DNA from: Massilia aquatica
Lineage (GTDB): Bacteria; Pseudomonadota; Gammaproteobacteria; Burkholderiales; Burkholderiaceae_D
Direction of reading: 5' to 3'
Length of the DNA stretch: 64,000 nucleotides
NCBI RefSeq assembly: GCF_011682045.1
Contig: NZ_VVIW01000005.1
Location: forward strand, 1 to 64,000
The notes beneath the pieces are model-generated. The model was not told the origin of the DNA. It did not search any database and saw nothing but the letters and a program-made list of their open reading frames with translations. This document shows positions 27,815-35,523 of this stretch, one piece after another; position 1 is the stretch's first letter; every line of letters starts with the position of its first letter. Made by a program: the position numbers and the translations under genes.

Positions 27815-29266
27815 CGCTTCTTCGCGCCACTGTAAGCCATCGCGTCCGATCAAGGCGCTGGCTGCGGCAGGGCCCCAGGTGCCGGCGCTGTACGGAATCG
27901 GCACGCTGTCTTCCTGGTCCCAGTGATCGAGGATCGGTTCGACCCATTCCCACGCCGCTTCCAGTTCGTCGCCGCGCATGAACAGGGTCAGCTGGCCGCG
28001 CAGCACGTCCAGCAGCAGGCGCTCGTAGGCGTCCATGCGCGGGGTCTTGAACTGCTCGCGGAAATCGAGTTCGAGTTCGGCTTGTTTCAGGCGCATGCTG
28101 TCGCCCGGGGTCTTGGCCATCAGGTTCAGCGACAGGCCTTCGTCCGGTTGCAGGCGGATCACAAGGCTGTTGGGCTGGAAGCTGCTGGTCGGCTGGTTGA
28201 AGATCGAGTGCGGAATCTGCTTGAAGCGCACCACGATTTCGGCCAGGCCGTCGGCCATGCGCTTGCCGGTGCGCAGATAGAACGGCACGCCGGCCCAGCG
28301 CCAGGTATCGATTTCGGCCTTGATGGCCACAAAGGTCTCGGTGCGCGACTGCTGCGGCGCATCCGGTTCGTCGCGGTAGCTCGGCACGGCCTTGCCATCG
28401 ACATGGCCGGCGCGGTACTGGCCGCGCACGATGTTCTGCGCCAGGGTGGTCGGGGTAAAGCGCTTGAGCGAGCGCAGTACCTGCAGCTTGGCGTCGCGCA
28501 CGGCGTCGGGCGCGATCGAGGTGGGCGGCTCCATGGCGACGATGCACAGCAGTTGCAGCAGGTGGTTTTGCAGCATGTCGCGCAGGGCGCCGGAGGTATC
28601 GTAATAACCCATGCGGTTGCCGACGCCGATTTTTTCGGCGATGGTGATCTGCACGTCCGAAATCCATTCGCGGCGCCACAGCGGCTCGAACAGGATGTTC
28701 CCGAAGCGCAGGGCCAGCAGGTTCTGCACGGTCTCTTTGCCGAGGTAGTGGTCGATCCGGTAGATCTGCGATTCGGCGAAGACCTTGCCGACTTCGGCGT
28801 TGATCTGCTTGGCCGATTCGAGGTCGCGTCCGAGCGGCTTTTCGAGCACCACGCGCGAGTTGGCGGTGGCAAGACCGGCGCTGGACAGGTTGTCGCAGAT
28901 TTGCGCAAACAGGTGCGGGGGCGTGGCCAGGTAGTAGACGCGGGTGATCTTGTCGTCGTTGCGCAGGGCTTCGACCAGGGCCGGGTAGGTGGCGGCGTCG
29001 GTGGCGTTGAGCGAGACGTAGACGATGCGCTTGACGAACTTGGCCCAGCCTTCCTCGACCAGCTTTTTCACGTGCGGTTTGGAGGTGCTGTCGACCGTTT
29101 GCAGGAATTCTTCTTGCGAGATGTCGTTGCGGCCGACGCAGATGATGCGCGCGGTCTGCGGCAGGTCGTTGGCGACATCGCGCGCGTACATCGCAGGAAG
29201 CAGCTTGCGCATCGACAGGTCGCCGCTGCCGCCAAAAAGAACGAGGTCAAAATCGGTAAGAGCCAT
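27800..29266 (-). CDS. zwf: Glucose-6-phosphate 1-dehydrogenase
   Basis: NADP-dependent oxidation of glucose-6-phosphate to 6-phosphogluconolactone, the entry to both the Entner-Doudoroff and oxidative pentose phosphate routes. Complete at 488 residues: Rossmann motif LFGGSGDLSMRKLLP, the substrate signature RIDHYLGKE with catalytic His, and YRDEPDAP-like C-terminal segments. HexR-like boxes lie about 105-150 bases upstream. The next gene downstream is hexR, after the repeat-flanked insert. Confidence 0.96.
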   Translation of the reverse strand: MALTDFDLVLFGGSGDLSMRKLLPAMYARDVANDLPQTARIICVGRNDISQEEFLQTVDSTSKPHVKKLVEEGWAKFVKRIVYVSLNATDAATYPALVEALRNDDKITRVYYLATPPHLFAQICDNLSSAGLATANSRVVLEKPLGRDLESAKQINAEVGKVFAESQIYRIDHYLGKETVQNLLALRFGNILFEPLWRREWISDVQITIAEKIGVGNRMGYYDTSGALRDMLQNHLLQLLCIVAMEPPTSIAPDAVRDAKLQVLRSLKRFTPTTLAQNIVRGQYRAGHVDGKAVPSYRDEPDAPQQSRTETFVAIKAEIDTWRWAGVPFYLRTGKRMADGLAEIVVRFKQIPHSIFNQPTSSFQPNSLVIRLQPDEGLSLNLMAKTPGDSMRLKQAELELDFREQFKTPRMDAYERLLLDVLRGQLTLFMRGDELEAAWEWVEPILDHWDQEDSVPIPYSAGTWGPAAASALIGRDGLQWREEALPED

Positions 29267-29368
29267 AGTGTGTGATCGCAGAAAGTAGGGGGCCGGATGA
29301 TGATGCCGCTAGTTGCCGCCGGCTGGCGCACGCAAGGGAGCACAAGCAGAAAGGGTAGCGAAGCTGTT

Positions 29369-29387
29369 TGTGTAAATTTACTACATA
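29369..29387. promoter_or_regulatory. HexR-like box upstream of zwf, site 1
   Basis: TGTGTAAATTTACTACATA; on the minus strand it reads TATGTAGTAAATTTACACA, matching the core seen before edd and pgi. About 105 bases upstream of the zwf start. Confidence 0.65.
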
Positions 29388-29401
29388 TATAAGGGGTTCG
29401 C

Positions 29402-29419
29402 AAGAAATTTTACTACGCG
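29402..29419. promoter_or_regulatory. HexR-like box upstream of zwf, site 2
   Basis: AAGAAATTTTACTACGCG; minus strand CGCGTAGTAAAATTTCTT, nearly the same core as the edd box (GTAGTAAAATTTC). It lies about 32 bases from site 1 centre to centre, so two dimers could bind cooperatively. Confidence 0.6.
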
Positions 29420-29647
29420 TTTCCAGATCGCGCCGATTGGATGCGCCTTCCCGAAAACCTAAGGATGCCGCAAAGCCGGCGCTCGCCGCGCTGATAACCT
29501 TGATTGCAACGGACGGGGTAGGGCGGCCGCACGGCCTGCCTGTCCCGTCCCCGGAGCACAGCCGTTTCAAGGTATGTGCAACCGGCATGTTTCCGAATCG
29601 AAGCGAATCGAATCGTCGACATGCTCCTTACCTTTCGGAGATCCATC

Positions 29648-30682
29648 ATGCAAGCAATCCACCAACGCAGGGCCGTCCTGGCCGTCCTGCTGGCCAGCGC
29701 CGGCGCCGCGCTCGCCCAGGAACAACATGGACACGCGGAGTTTTGCGCGCCGGCGACCAAGCCGACGCCCGTCCTGAGCACCAGCGATTTCGATGGCGAC
29801 GGGACGGTAACGCGCAACGACATCCGCCTGCTCAGGCAGCAGCTCAGGTCGGGCCAGTACATCGCCTTCTTCGACCGCAACGCCGACCGTCTGCTCGACC
29901 GCAAGGATATCGCGATCGCGACGGCCGAAGCCGGGTCGCAAAGCACGCAACTCGACCGCCAGCTGGCTGCCGCCTACGCGCGAACCAAGGCCTACCGCAA
30001 CATCCGCAGCGCCATCCGCGCCGGTTTCGTTCCCTGGACGCCATCCTTCCACGGCCACGGCGCGCACTGGGTGCAGCGCCCGGAAAAAGGCTCGCTCGGC
30101 TACGCGTTCGACCCCGGCGCGCCGGAAGGGCTCAATTACGATGCCAAAGGGCGCCTGTGGGCTGTTTTCTACTATTCCGGGCCCTCGCCGACCCGCCTGG
30201 ATGGGACAAAATATCCTCCGGGAGACAGTTTCGTGCCCTTCGCGCACTTGTATGGGGACGGATTTGCCGGCGAGCAGGACGTCTGGCACCATCACAACGG
30301 CGTTTGCTTTACCGGGCTGAACTACGAACATCCCACCCTGGATGCGCGCAAACTGTCGTTCCGGCAAGGGCTGAGTCCGAAACAGTGCCTGCCGGGAAAT
30401 GCCGTCGCGAAAGGCTTGCCGGTCGCACCGGACGTCAAGTGGACGCCCCAATTTCACATGCTGCACGCCTGGATCTACGAGTTGAATCGCTGCGGCACCT
30501 TTGCCCACGCGCATCCGGATCTTGCACCGGGTTCCCCGCCGCTGGAAAGTAGCCTGGCGACACCGAACGTCGATCCGCAGGACCCGCATCCGGCCTATCC
30601 GTTCGCCAGGGGGACCATGTGCGCCTGGCTCGGCGAACTGGGCCAGGTGGCGCCGTTCTGTACGCAGCAGAAGCAAGAATAG
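29648..30682 (+). CDS. Secreted EF-hand/dockerin-like protein, unknown function
   Basis: About 344 residues with a signal peptide (VLAVLLASAGAALAQ). Two calcium-loop motifs follow at about residues 45-85: DFDGDGTVTRND and DRNADRLLDRKD, an EF-hand or dockerin-like pair. The remaining ~250 residues match nothing I recognise; they are rich in His, Trp, Tyr and Cys, with conspicuous segments such as VWHHHNGVCF and FHMLHAWIYELN-CGTFAHAHPD, suggesting a metal site or a disulfide-stabilised fold. The start at 29648 has GGAGA nine bases upstream. Transcribed alone, divergent from zwf across a 380-base region containing the HexR-like boxes, so its own control by HexR is possible. Confidence 0.75.
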   Translation: MQAIHQRRAVLAVLLASAGAALAQEQHGHAEFCAPATKPTPVLSTSDFDGDGTVTRNDIRLLRQQLRSGQYIAFFDRNADRLLDRKDIAIATAEAGSQSTQLDRQLAAAYARTKAYRNIRSAIRAGFVPWTPSFHGHGAHWVQRPEKGSLGYAFDPGAPEGLNYDAKGRLWAVFYYSGPSPTRLDGTKYPPGDSFVPFAHLYGDGFAGEQDVWHHHNGVCFTGLNYEHPTLDARKLSFRQGLSPKQCLPGNAVAKGLPVAPDVKWTPQFHMLHAWIYELNRCGTFAHAHPDLAPGSPPLESSLATPNVDPQDPHPAYPFARGTMCAWLGELGQVAPFCTQQKQE

Positions 30683-30706
30683 TGGCGCGCTGCGGGGAGG
30701 GCCCGC

Positions 30707-31930
30707 TTACTTCACCGGCAAGCGGATGGTAAACGTGGTCCCCTGGTCCTTGCCCGCACTGGCCACCGACAGCGAGCCGCCGTGCAGCTCCACCAGATGG
30801 CGCGCGATATACAAGCCCAGTCCCAGCCCGGCGGCATTGGCGTGCCGTTGCAGGTTGAAGGCCCCGAACACGTGGGGCAGGTCGTGCGCCGTGATGCCCT
30901 GGCCCGAATCGGCGACGGCGATATCAACCTGCTCGGCGCCCTCGCTGATCGCCACGCGGATGGTGCCGCCGCGCGGCGTGAACTTGATGGCGTTGAACAG
31001 CAGGTTCCACAGCACCTGCTGCAAGCGCCGCCCGTCGGCCTCCAACTGCACGCGGTCGCCGTAGTCGACCGGCGTGACCGCCAGCATGATCCCCTTTTCG
31101 CTGGCGCTGCCTTCCACCGTCGACAGGGCGTCGCGCAGCACCTGGCCCAGCATCACCGGCGTACGCGTGATCGACATTTGTCCGGTCAGGGTGCGCGCGG
31201 CGTCGATCAGGTCGTCGATCATGGCCGCTTCCTGGCCGATGTGCACGCGCATCGCCATCAAGCCGGTTTCCACCTTGGGCGGCAGGTCGCTCACGGTTTT
31301 GAGCAGCACCTCGATGCGCATCGACAGCGCCGACAGCGGGGTGCGCATCTCGTGCGACACCGTGGCCAGGAACAGGTCGCGCGCGCGGTTGACGCGATTG
31401 AGTTCTTCGATGGTTTCGCGCTGGCGGTCGATCGACCCGGCCAGCGTTTGCAGCAGCGCGCCGTAGGTGGCCAGGCGCGCTTCGGAGACGGGCGACTCGA
31501 GCCGCACCTCGCTCCACAGCGCATTGCCCGACACGCCCACTTGCGCGCCGATGCTCTCGCACGCCATCGGCGAGCTGAAGTCGTTGAAGCGCCAGCCGTA
31601 CACCAGAACACCGTACACCTGGCCGAACTGGGTCAGCGCCAGGCTGCACACGCGCATGCCGTGAAAGCTGCTTTCTTCGGCGCTCTGGCCGGCGAACACG
31701 CGCGCGGCGATGCGCTTCTCCAGGGCCGTGCCGGGACCGTCGTCGCGCCACAAGGAGGACGTGGCGAGCACGCGCGCGGTGGAGGAAGCCACCAGCGGCC
31801 CCAGCTGGCGCCAGCCGCGCACGTCGTACAGCGACACCGTCAGGCCGCTGGCCTGCGAAAACTGGGTCAGCGGCGTGACCCATTCATCCCAGTCGATGCC
31901 GGCATCGCCGGCGACGGCAAGGTTGATCAT
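30707..31930 (-). CDS. Sensor histidine kinase coupled to a KaiC-like ATPase
   Basis: A 407-residue soluble kinase with no membrane helix. The N-terminal ~170 residues form an unassigned sensor region with GAF-like character, followed by a short coiled coil, HisKA (FLATVSHEMRTPLSALSM) and HATPase_c (NLLFNAIKF, DSGQGI, GLGLGLYIARHLV). Its ATG overlaps the stop codon of the KaiC-like gene (four-base overlap), so the proteins are made together. In cyanobacteria KaiC passes timing to the kinase SasA; the gene order here suggests an analogous ATPase-to-kinase link, but the N-terminus is not visibly the KaiB-like domain of SasA, and no response regulator is adjacent. Confidence 0.88.
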   Translation of the reverse strand: MINLAVAGDAGIDWDEWVTPLTQFSQASGLTVSLYDVRGWRQLGPLVASSTARVLATSSLWRDDGPGTALEKRIAARVFAGQSAEESSFHGMRVCSLALTQFGQVYGVLVYGWRFNDFSSPMACESIGAQVGVSGNALWSEVRLESPVSEARLATYGALLQTLAGSIDRQRETIEELNRVNRARDLFLATVSHEMRTPLSALSMRIEVLLKTVSDLPPKVETGLMAMRVHIGQEAAMIDDLIDAARTLTGQMSITRTPVMLGQVLRDALSTVEGSASEKGIMLAVTPVDYGDRVQLEADGRRLQQVLWNLLFNAIKFTPRGGTIRVAISEGAEQVDIAVADSGQGITAHDLPHVFGAFNLQRHANAAGLGLGLYIARHLVELHGGSLSVASAGKDQGTTFTIRLPVK

Positions 31931-33489
31931 GCCGGATTATCGGTCGGCAGTTCGACCGAGTCGGGCAGCGGTGCTCCGCGCGCCACCGCGTCTTCGACCA
32001 GGGGGCTCTGGCGCGACGGCGAGCGCGAAAGCAGGCCGTAATACGAGGAAAACGGCAGCTGCGGCACCACCCCGGCCGAATCGGCATAGCCGCCTTCTTC
32101 GTCGAGCAGCTGCAAGCCGCCCTCGGCGATCACGTATTCGCGCGTGATCTGGCGATTGCGGCTGCCGCGCACCTTGGGCACGGCGATCGCGCGCCGCAGC
32201 ACGGTGGAGATTTCGACGTAGTTGAGCAGGATGATGTTGTCGACCAGGTGCGAGCCCTTGAGCTCTTCGCTGATCTGCGAAATGCCCAGCAGCTCCGGGC
32301 TCTCGTAATTGAAGACGATGGTCGCCAGCCGGTTCTTGAAGAAAGTGGCCAGCGCGTACAGGTAGTCGGCCACCTCGCTCGGGCTGGTCATTTCGTACAC
32401 CGCGCACGAGTCGAACACCACGCAGTCGATGCCTTTTTCCTCGACCAGCTTGATGATGCGGTCGAAGTGGATATCGAGTTCGAGTTCGAGCGGCGACTCG
32501 TAGTGGATGAACAGCTCGCCCTTGTCGACCAGGCCGGCCAGGTCGAAACCGAGGGTGGCGGCGTTGCGGATCAACTGGCGCGGGTGTTCGTCCAGGCTCA
32601 CCAGCAAGGTCTTGTGGCCGGTGCCCACGGCGGCGGTCAGGAACTGCACGCTGAACACGGTCTTGCCGGTGCCCGAGATGCCGCTGACCATGGTGACCGA
32701 GCCGGCGTACAGACCGCCGTCCATCATCTCGTCGATGGCTTTGGAGCCGGTCGAGATGCGCTGGTCGGAGGTTTGCTGGTCGATCAGGCTGATGGGGCGC
32801 GACTGCGCGCGCCGGTAGACGTGCACCCCGCGCCCGGCTTCGATGCGCATGGTGTGGCTGCCAGCGATGAAGTCCTGGCCGCGCGACTTGAGCACCGTCA
32901 GGCGCCGGGTGACGCGGCGGCGGTGTTCTTCGCGCGTGAGCGAGATGATGGTATCGAACACGAAGCGCTCGTGCGACGGCACCGAACCGAGACTTTCATC
33001 GCGTTCGGCGGTGACCATGGTGGTCACGCCCATGCGCGCCAGGCCTTCGATGAGCAGGTGCACGTCTTCGCGGAACGGCTTGTCGTGCACTTCGGCGTAC
33101 AGGCGCATGGGCGTGAGGCCGTCGATCAGCAGGCGCTTGGCGCCGATCGACCTGAGGGCGTCGGCAAAGGCGCCGTCGGCGTTGCGGAACTCGCTGAGCA
33201 GCACGGCGGGACTGGTCTGGATCACCTTGATCTTGCCGGCGTCGATCAGGCCTTGCAGGTCCCAGTTGAAACCCGAGGCGTCGCGCAGCAGCTTGGCCGT
33301 ATCGAGTTCGAACGAGACGATGGCGCCCGGTTCGTCGTACAGGGCCGCGCCGGCATAGATGAAGCCCAGGCCGAACGTGGTCTTGCCGGTGCCGGGCGCG
33401 CCTTCCACGATCAGGTTGTTGCCGCGCGGGATGCCCCCGAGCAGAACTTCGTCCAGTCCGGTGATGCCTGTATTGACCAGCATGTTCAA
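31927..33489 (-). CDS. KaiC-like double-domain ATPase
   Basis: A 520-residue protein with two RecA-type KaiC domains. CI (about residues 5-240) has Walker A GAPGTGKTT; CII (about 245-490) has Walker A GISGTGKTV, SLDEHP at the catalytic-acid position, and VDNIILLNYVEI followed by RAIAVPKVRGS, as in clock KaiC. Aligning by eye to Synechococcus KaiC, the phosphorylated Ser431-Thr432 pair corresponds to Ser-His (KGSHLVDN), so at most one site is kept. The C-terminal ~30 residues are Ser/Arg-rich. No kaiA or kaiB is visible. The overlap with a histidine kinase gene makes a signalling role likely; circadian timing is not implied. Confidence 0.9.
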   Translation of the reverse strand: MNMLVNTGITGLDEVLLGGIPRGNNLIVEGAPGTGKTTFGLGFIYAGAALYDEPGAIVSFELDTAKLLRDASGFNWDLQGLIDAGKIKVIQTSPAVLLSEFRNADGAFADALRSIGAKRLLIDGLTPMRLYAEVHDKPFREDVHLLIEGLARMGVTTMVTAERDESLGSVPSHERFVFDTIISLTREEHRRRVTRRLTVLKSRGQDFIAGSHTMRIEAGRGVHVYRRAQSRPISLIDQQTSDQRISTGSKAIDEMMDGGLYAGSVTMVSGISGTGKTVFSVQFLTAAVGTGHKTLLVSLDEHPRQLIRNAATLGFDLAGLVDKGELFIHYESPLELELDIHFDRIIKLVEEKGIDCVVFDSCAVYEMTSPSEVADYLYALATFFKNRLATIVFNYESPELLGISQISEELKGSHLVDNIILLNYVEISTVLRRAIAVPKVRGSRNRQITREYVIAEGGLQLLDEEGGYADSAGVVPQLPFSSYYGLLSRSPSRQSPLVEDAVARGAPLPDSVELPTDNPA

Positions 33490-33652
33490 GTGACTTCCTT
33501 CAGTGTATTTTTTGCATTCTCAATAGCACGCTAGTTTATCACCGGGCATGGAATCGTTTCTGCACAACTGGCATTTTGCCGTGCACCGTTGTTAGAAGGT
33601 ATATTACTCGCCGGAATCGGTACTTCGATGGCGACTAAACGACAGGATGGCG

Positions 33653-34396
33653 ATGAAATACTTGGTAATGATGGGTTTGCTGGCCGCCGGTCCCGCTTGC
33701 GCGGGCGGGTTTGAGGACATGAAGAGCGCGCTCGCGCTGTTGCAGGGCCAGGGGACCTTGCGCGCGGCGTACGAGGCGCGCGAGACGCACACGGAGTTCG
33801 ACGCCAAGCCGCTCAAGGGGCCGGAAACGGCGATGGTGGTGGCGCAGGTGGAGGATGATCCGGGCGGGCTGGAAATCCGCTGGGACCGCGGGCTGCTCAA
33901 GCGCGCGGCGGACGAGTCGAGCGTGGCGAAGGGGGCCAGGCGCAAGCAGGCCTTGTCGCAACTGGTGGGATCGAGTTCGGCGCCGCGCCTGGCGGTCGCG
34001 ATGAATTACGCGCCGCGTTTGCTGCAGTCGCTGTCGATTGCGCAGTTCAAGTCGGAGCGCGCCGATACCTACCAGGGCAAGCCGGCCAGGCTGGTGGAGC
34101 TGGTGATGGCGCCGCAGGAAGAGGTGAACCAGAATGTCAGCATCAAGGAAAACACGATCGAAGCGCGCTTCTGGCTCGGGCCCGACGGGGTGCCGCTGGG
34201 GGCAGTGACGACGCACACGGTCAAGGCCAAGCTGATGGTGTTCATGTCGTATGAGAAGACCACGAAGGAGGAATTCACGTTCGGGGTGGTGAACAACCGG
34301 CTGGTGGTGCTCAAGCGCGAGATGCAGGGGAAAGAAAAGGGGCCGGGGACGGAGAACGAGTTCAAGAATTTGTATACGGTGACGCCGAAGTTGTAG
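33653..34396 (+). CDS. Periplasmic protein of unknown function
   Basis: About 247 residues with a short signal peptide (VMMGLLAAGPACAGG). The mature part is soluble and charged, with an Ala-rich N-terminal stretch and alternating beta-strand-like segments (ARLVELVMAP, EARFWLGPDGVPLGAVTTHTV, EEFTFGVVNNRLVVLKRE); it resembles secreted outer-membrane-lipid-binding or DUF-type proteins only in general form. I do not recognise a family. The ATG at 33653 is chosen for the signal peptide; the ATG six bases earlier is an alternative. It is followed by a microsatellite and a REP-like element. Confidence 0.65.
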   Translation: MKYLVMMGLLAAGPACAGGFEDMKSALALLQGQGTLRAAYEARETHTEFDAKPLKGPETAMVVAQVEDDPGGLEIRWDRGLLKRAADESSVAKGARRKQALSQLVGSSSAPRLAVAMNYAPRLLQSLSIAQFKSERADTYQGKPARLVELVMAPQEEVNQNVSIKENTIEARFWLGPDGVPLGAVTTHTVKAKLMVFMSYEKTTKEEFTFGVVNNRLVVLKREMQGKEKGPGTENEFKNLYTVTPKL

Positions 34397-34405
34397 GCGT
34401 ATCGT

Positions 34406-34488
34406 AGCAGTAGCAGTAGCAGTAGCAGTACCAGAGCAGCAGTAGCAGTAGCAGTAGTAGTACCGGAGCATTCGCAGCAGTAGCAGTA
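34406..34488. repeat. (GTAGCA)n microsatellite
   Basis: Roughly a dozen imperfect GTAGCA/GCAGTA units interrupted by GTACCAGAGCA and GTACCGGAGCA variants. It starts about 8 bases after the stop codon of the preceding gene and abuts a REP-like inverted repeat. Confidence 0.9.
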
Positions 34489-34510
34489 GCGCATATCGCT
34501 TACCCGAGCA

Positions 34511-34590
34511 CCGTCTTCCCCGCGAAGGCGGGGATCCATAGCACCGTTGAGCAAAGGTGCTATGGATCCCCGCCTTCGCGGGGAAGACGG
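34511..34590. repeat. REP/REPIN-like inverted repeat, copy 2
   Basis: Same arms as the element at 7104-7186 (CCGTCTTCCCCGCG ... ATCCATAGCACC and its complement) with a 12-base loop that differs between copies. It lies between convergent genes, as does copy 1, and could also act as a bidirectional terminator. Confidence 0.85.
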
Positions 34591-34614
34591 TTTTGAGGCG
34601 AGCGGTCCATCATA

Positions 34615-35523
34615 TTACGGCTGGTACGCGTACTCCTCCCGCCCGGCCACGTCCACCTTCATTGACAGCACGCAGCCATTGAGCGGATAGCTCGCGCGCT
34701 CCGCCTCCGGCCGCCCGTGGCTGGCGCTGGTCACATACAAAGTCCGCAAATCCTCGCCGCCGAAGGCGATCATGGTCGGGCACTTGACCGGCAGTCTCAC
34801 TTCACGCAGCAGTTCCCCCGACGCCGCAAAGCGCAGCAGGCGCGCGCCTTCGAACATCGCGCACCAGTACGCGCCTTCGCTGTCGACCGCGGCGCCGTCT
34901 GGCCGTCCACCGTAGTCAATCGCCTTTTTATCGGCCGAAAACAGCTGGAATGTCTCGCGCGCCCTGGCTTCGCCGCTGGCCACATCGAAGCGATAGCGGT
35001 CGATCCGGTGCGACGCGGTATCGGCGTGGTACATCGCCTGCCCGTCCGGCGTGAAACCGAGTCCGTTCGAGTTCATCATCCCGCCCGACCATTTGAGGCT
35101 GACAACGTCTTTCTCCAGGCAGAACATCTGCGCCGCCTGCTGGTCGCGCGGCTCGTAAATGGTGCCGACCCAGAAGCGCCCGGCCGCGTCGACCCGGCCA
35201 TCGTTAAAGCGCGTGGTGGCGGTGTCGTACGGCGCGGGGGCGATGTCGGCTACTATTCCGCTGTTCGTATCAAGGTGCACGAAGCCGGCGCGCGTGGCCA
35301 CCACCAGGCCGCCGCCGGCGTGGATGGCCAGCGCCGCCGGTTCGCTCGCCATGCGCCACTCGCGGTGCGCGCCACTGGCCGGGTGCAGCGCGTGTACCGT
35401 AAAGCCGCCGATGTCGACCCAGTACAAGGTCTGTTCGCCCGCATGCCAGAGCGGGCATTCGCCCACCAGCATCGGGGTGTCGTACGCGACGGCGATGTTG
35501 TCAACCACGGCGCCGGTACCCAT
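34615..35523 (-). CDS. SMP-30/gluconolactonase/LRE family lactonase
   Basis: A 302-residue six-bladed beta-propeller lactonase. Family features are GECPLWH near the N-terminus (metal-binding Glu), the RFNDGRVDAAGRFWVGT segment, NSNGLGFTPDGQAMYHADT, and DGAAVDSEGAYWCAMFEGARLLR (catalytic Asp region). Members hydrolyse sugar lactones, usually gluconolactone. The start codon overlaps the pgi stop by one base (TAATG), so it is translated with pgi. No pgl gene is visible in the window, so this enzyme may open 6-phosphogluconolactone or act on gluconate or other sugar lactones; sequence alone does not decide. Confidence 0.87.
   Translation of the reverse strand: MGTGAVVDNIAVAYDTPMLVGECPLWHAGEQTLYWVDIGGFTVHALHPASGAHREWRMASEPAALAIHAGGGLVVATRAGFVHLDTNSGIVADIAPAPYDTATTRFNDGRVDAAGRFWVGTIYEPRDQQAAQMFCLEKDVVSLKWSGGMMNSNGLGFTPDGQAMYHADTASHRIDRYRFDVASGEARARETFQLFSADKKAIDYGGRPDGAAVDSEGAYWCAMFEGARLLRFAASGELLREVRLPVKCPTMIAFGGEDLRTLYVTSASHGRPEAERASYPLNGCVLSMKVDVAGREEYAYQP

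Noticed and set aside
31927-33489. Full circadian clock locus
   Set aside because: Only a KaiC-like protein is present; no kaiA or kaiB, and the second phosphosite appears replaced by His.
34406-34488. CRISPR array
   Set aside because: Units are short tandem repeats without unique spacers, and no cas genes are nearby.
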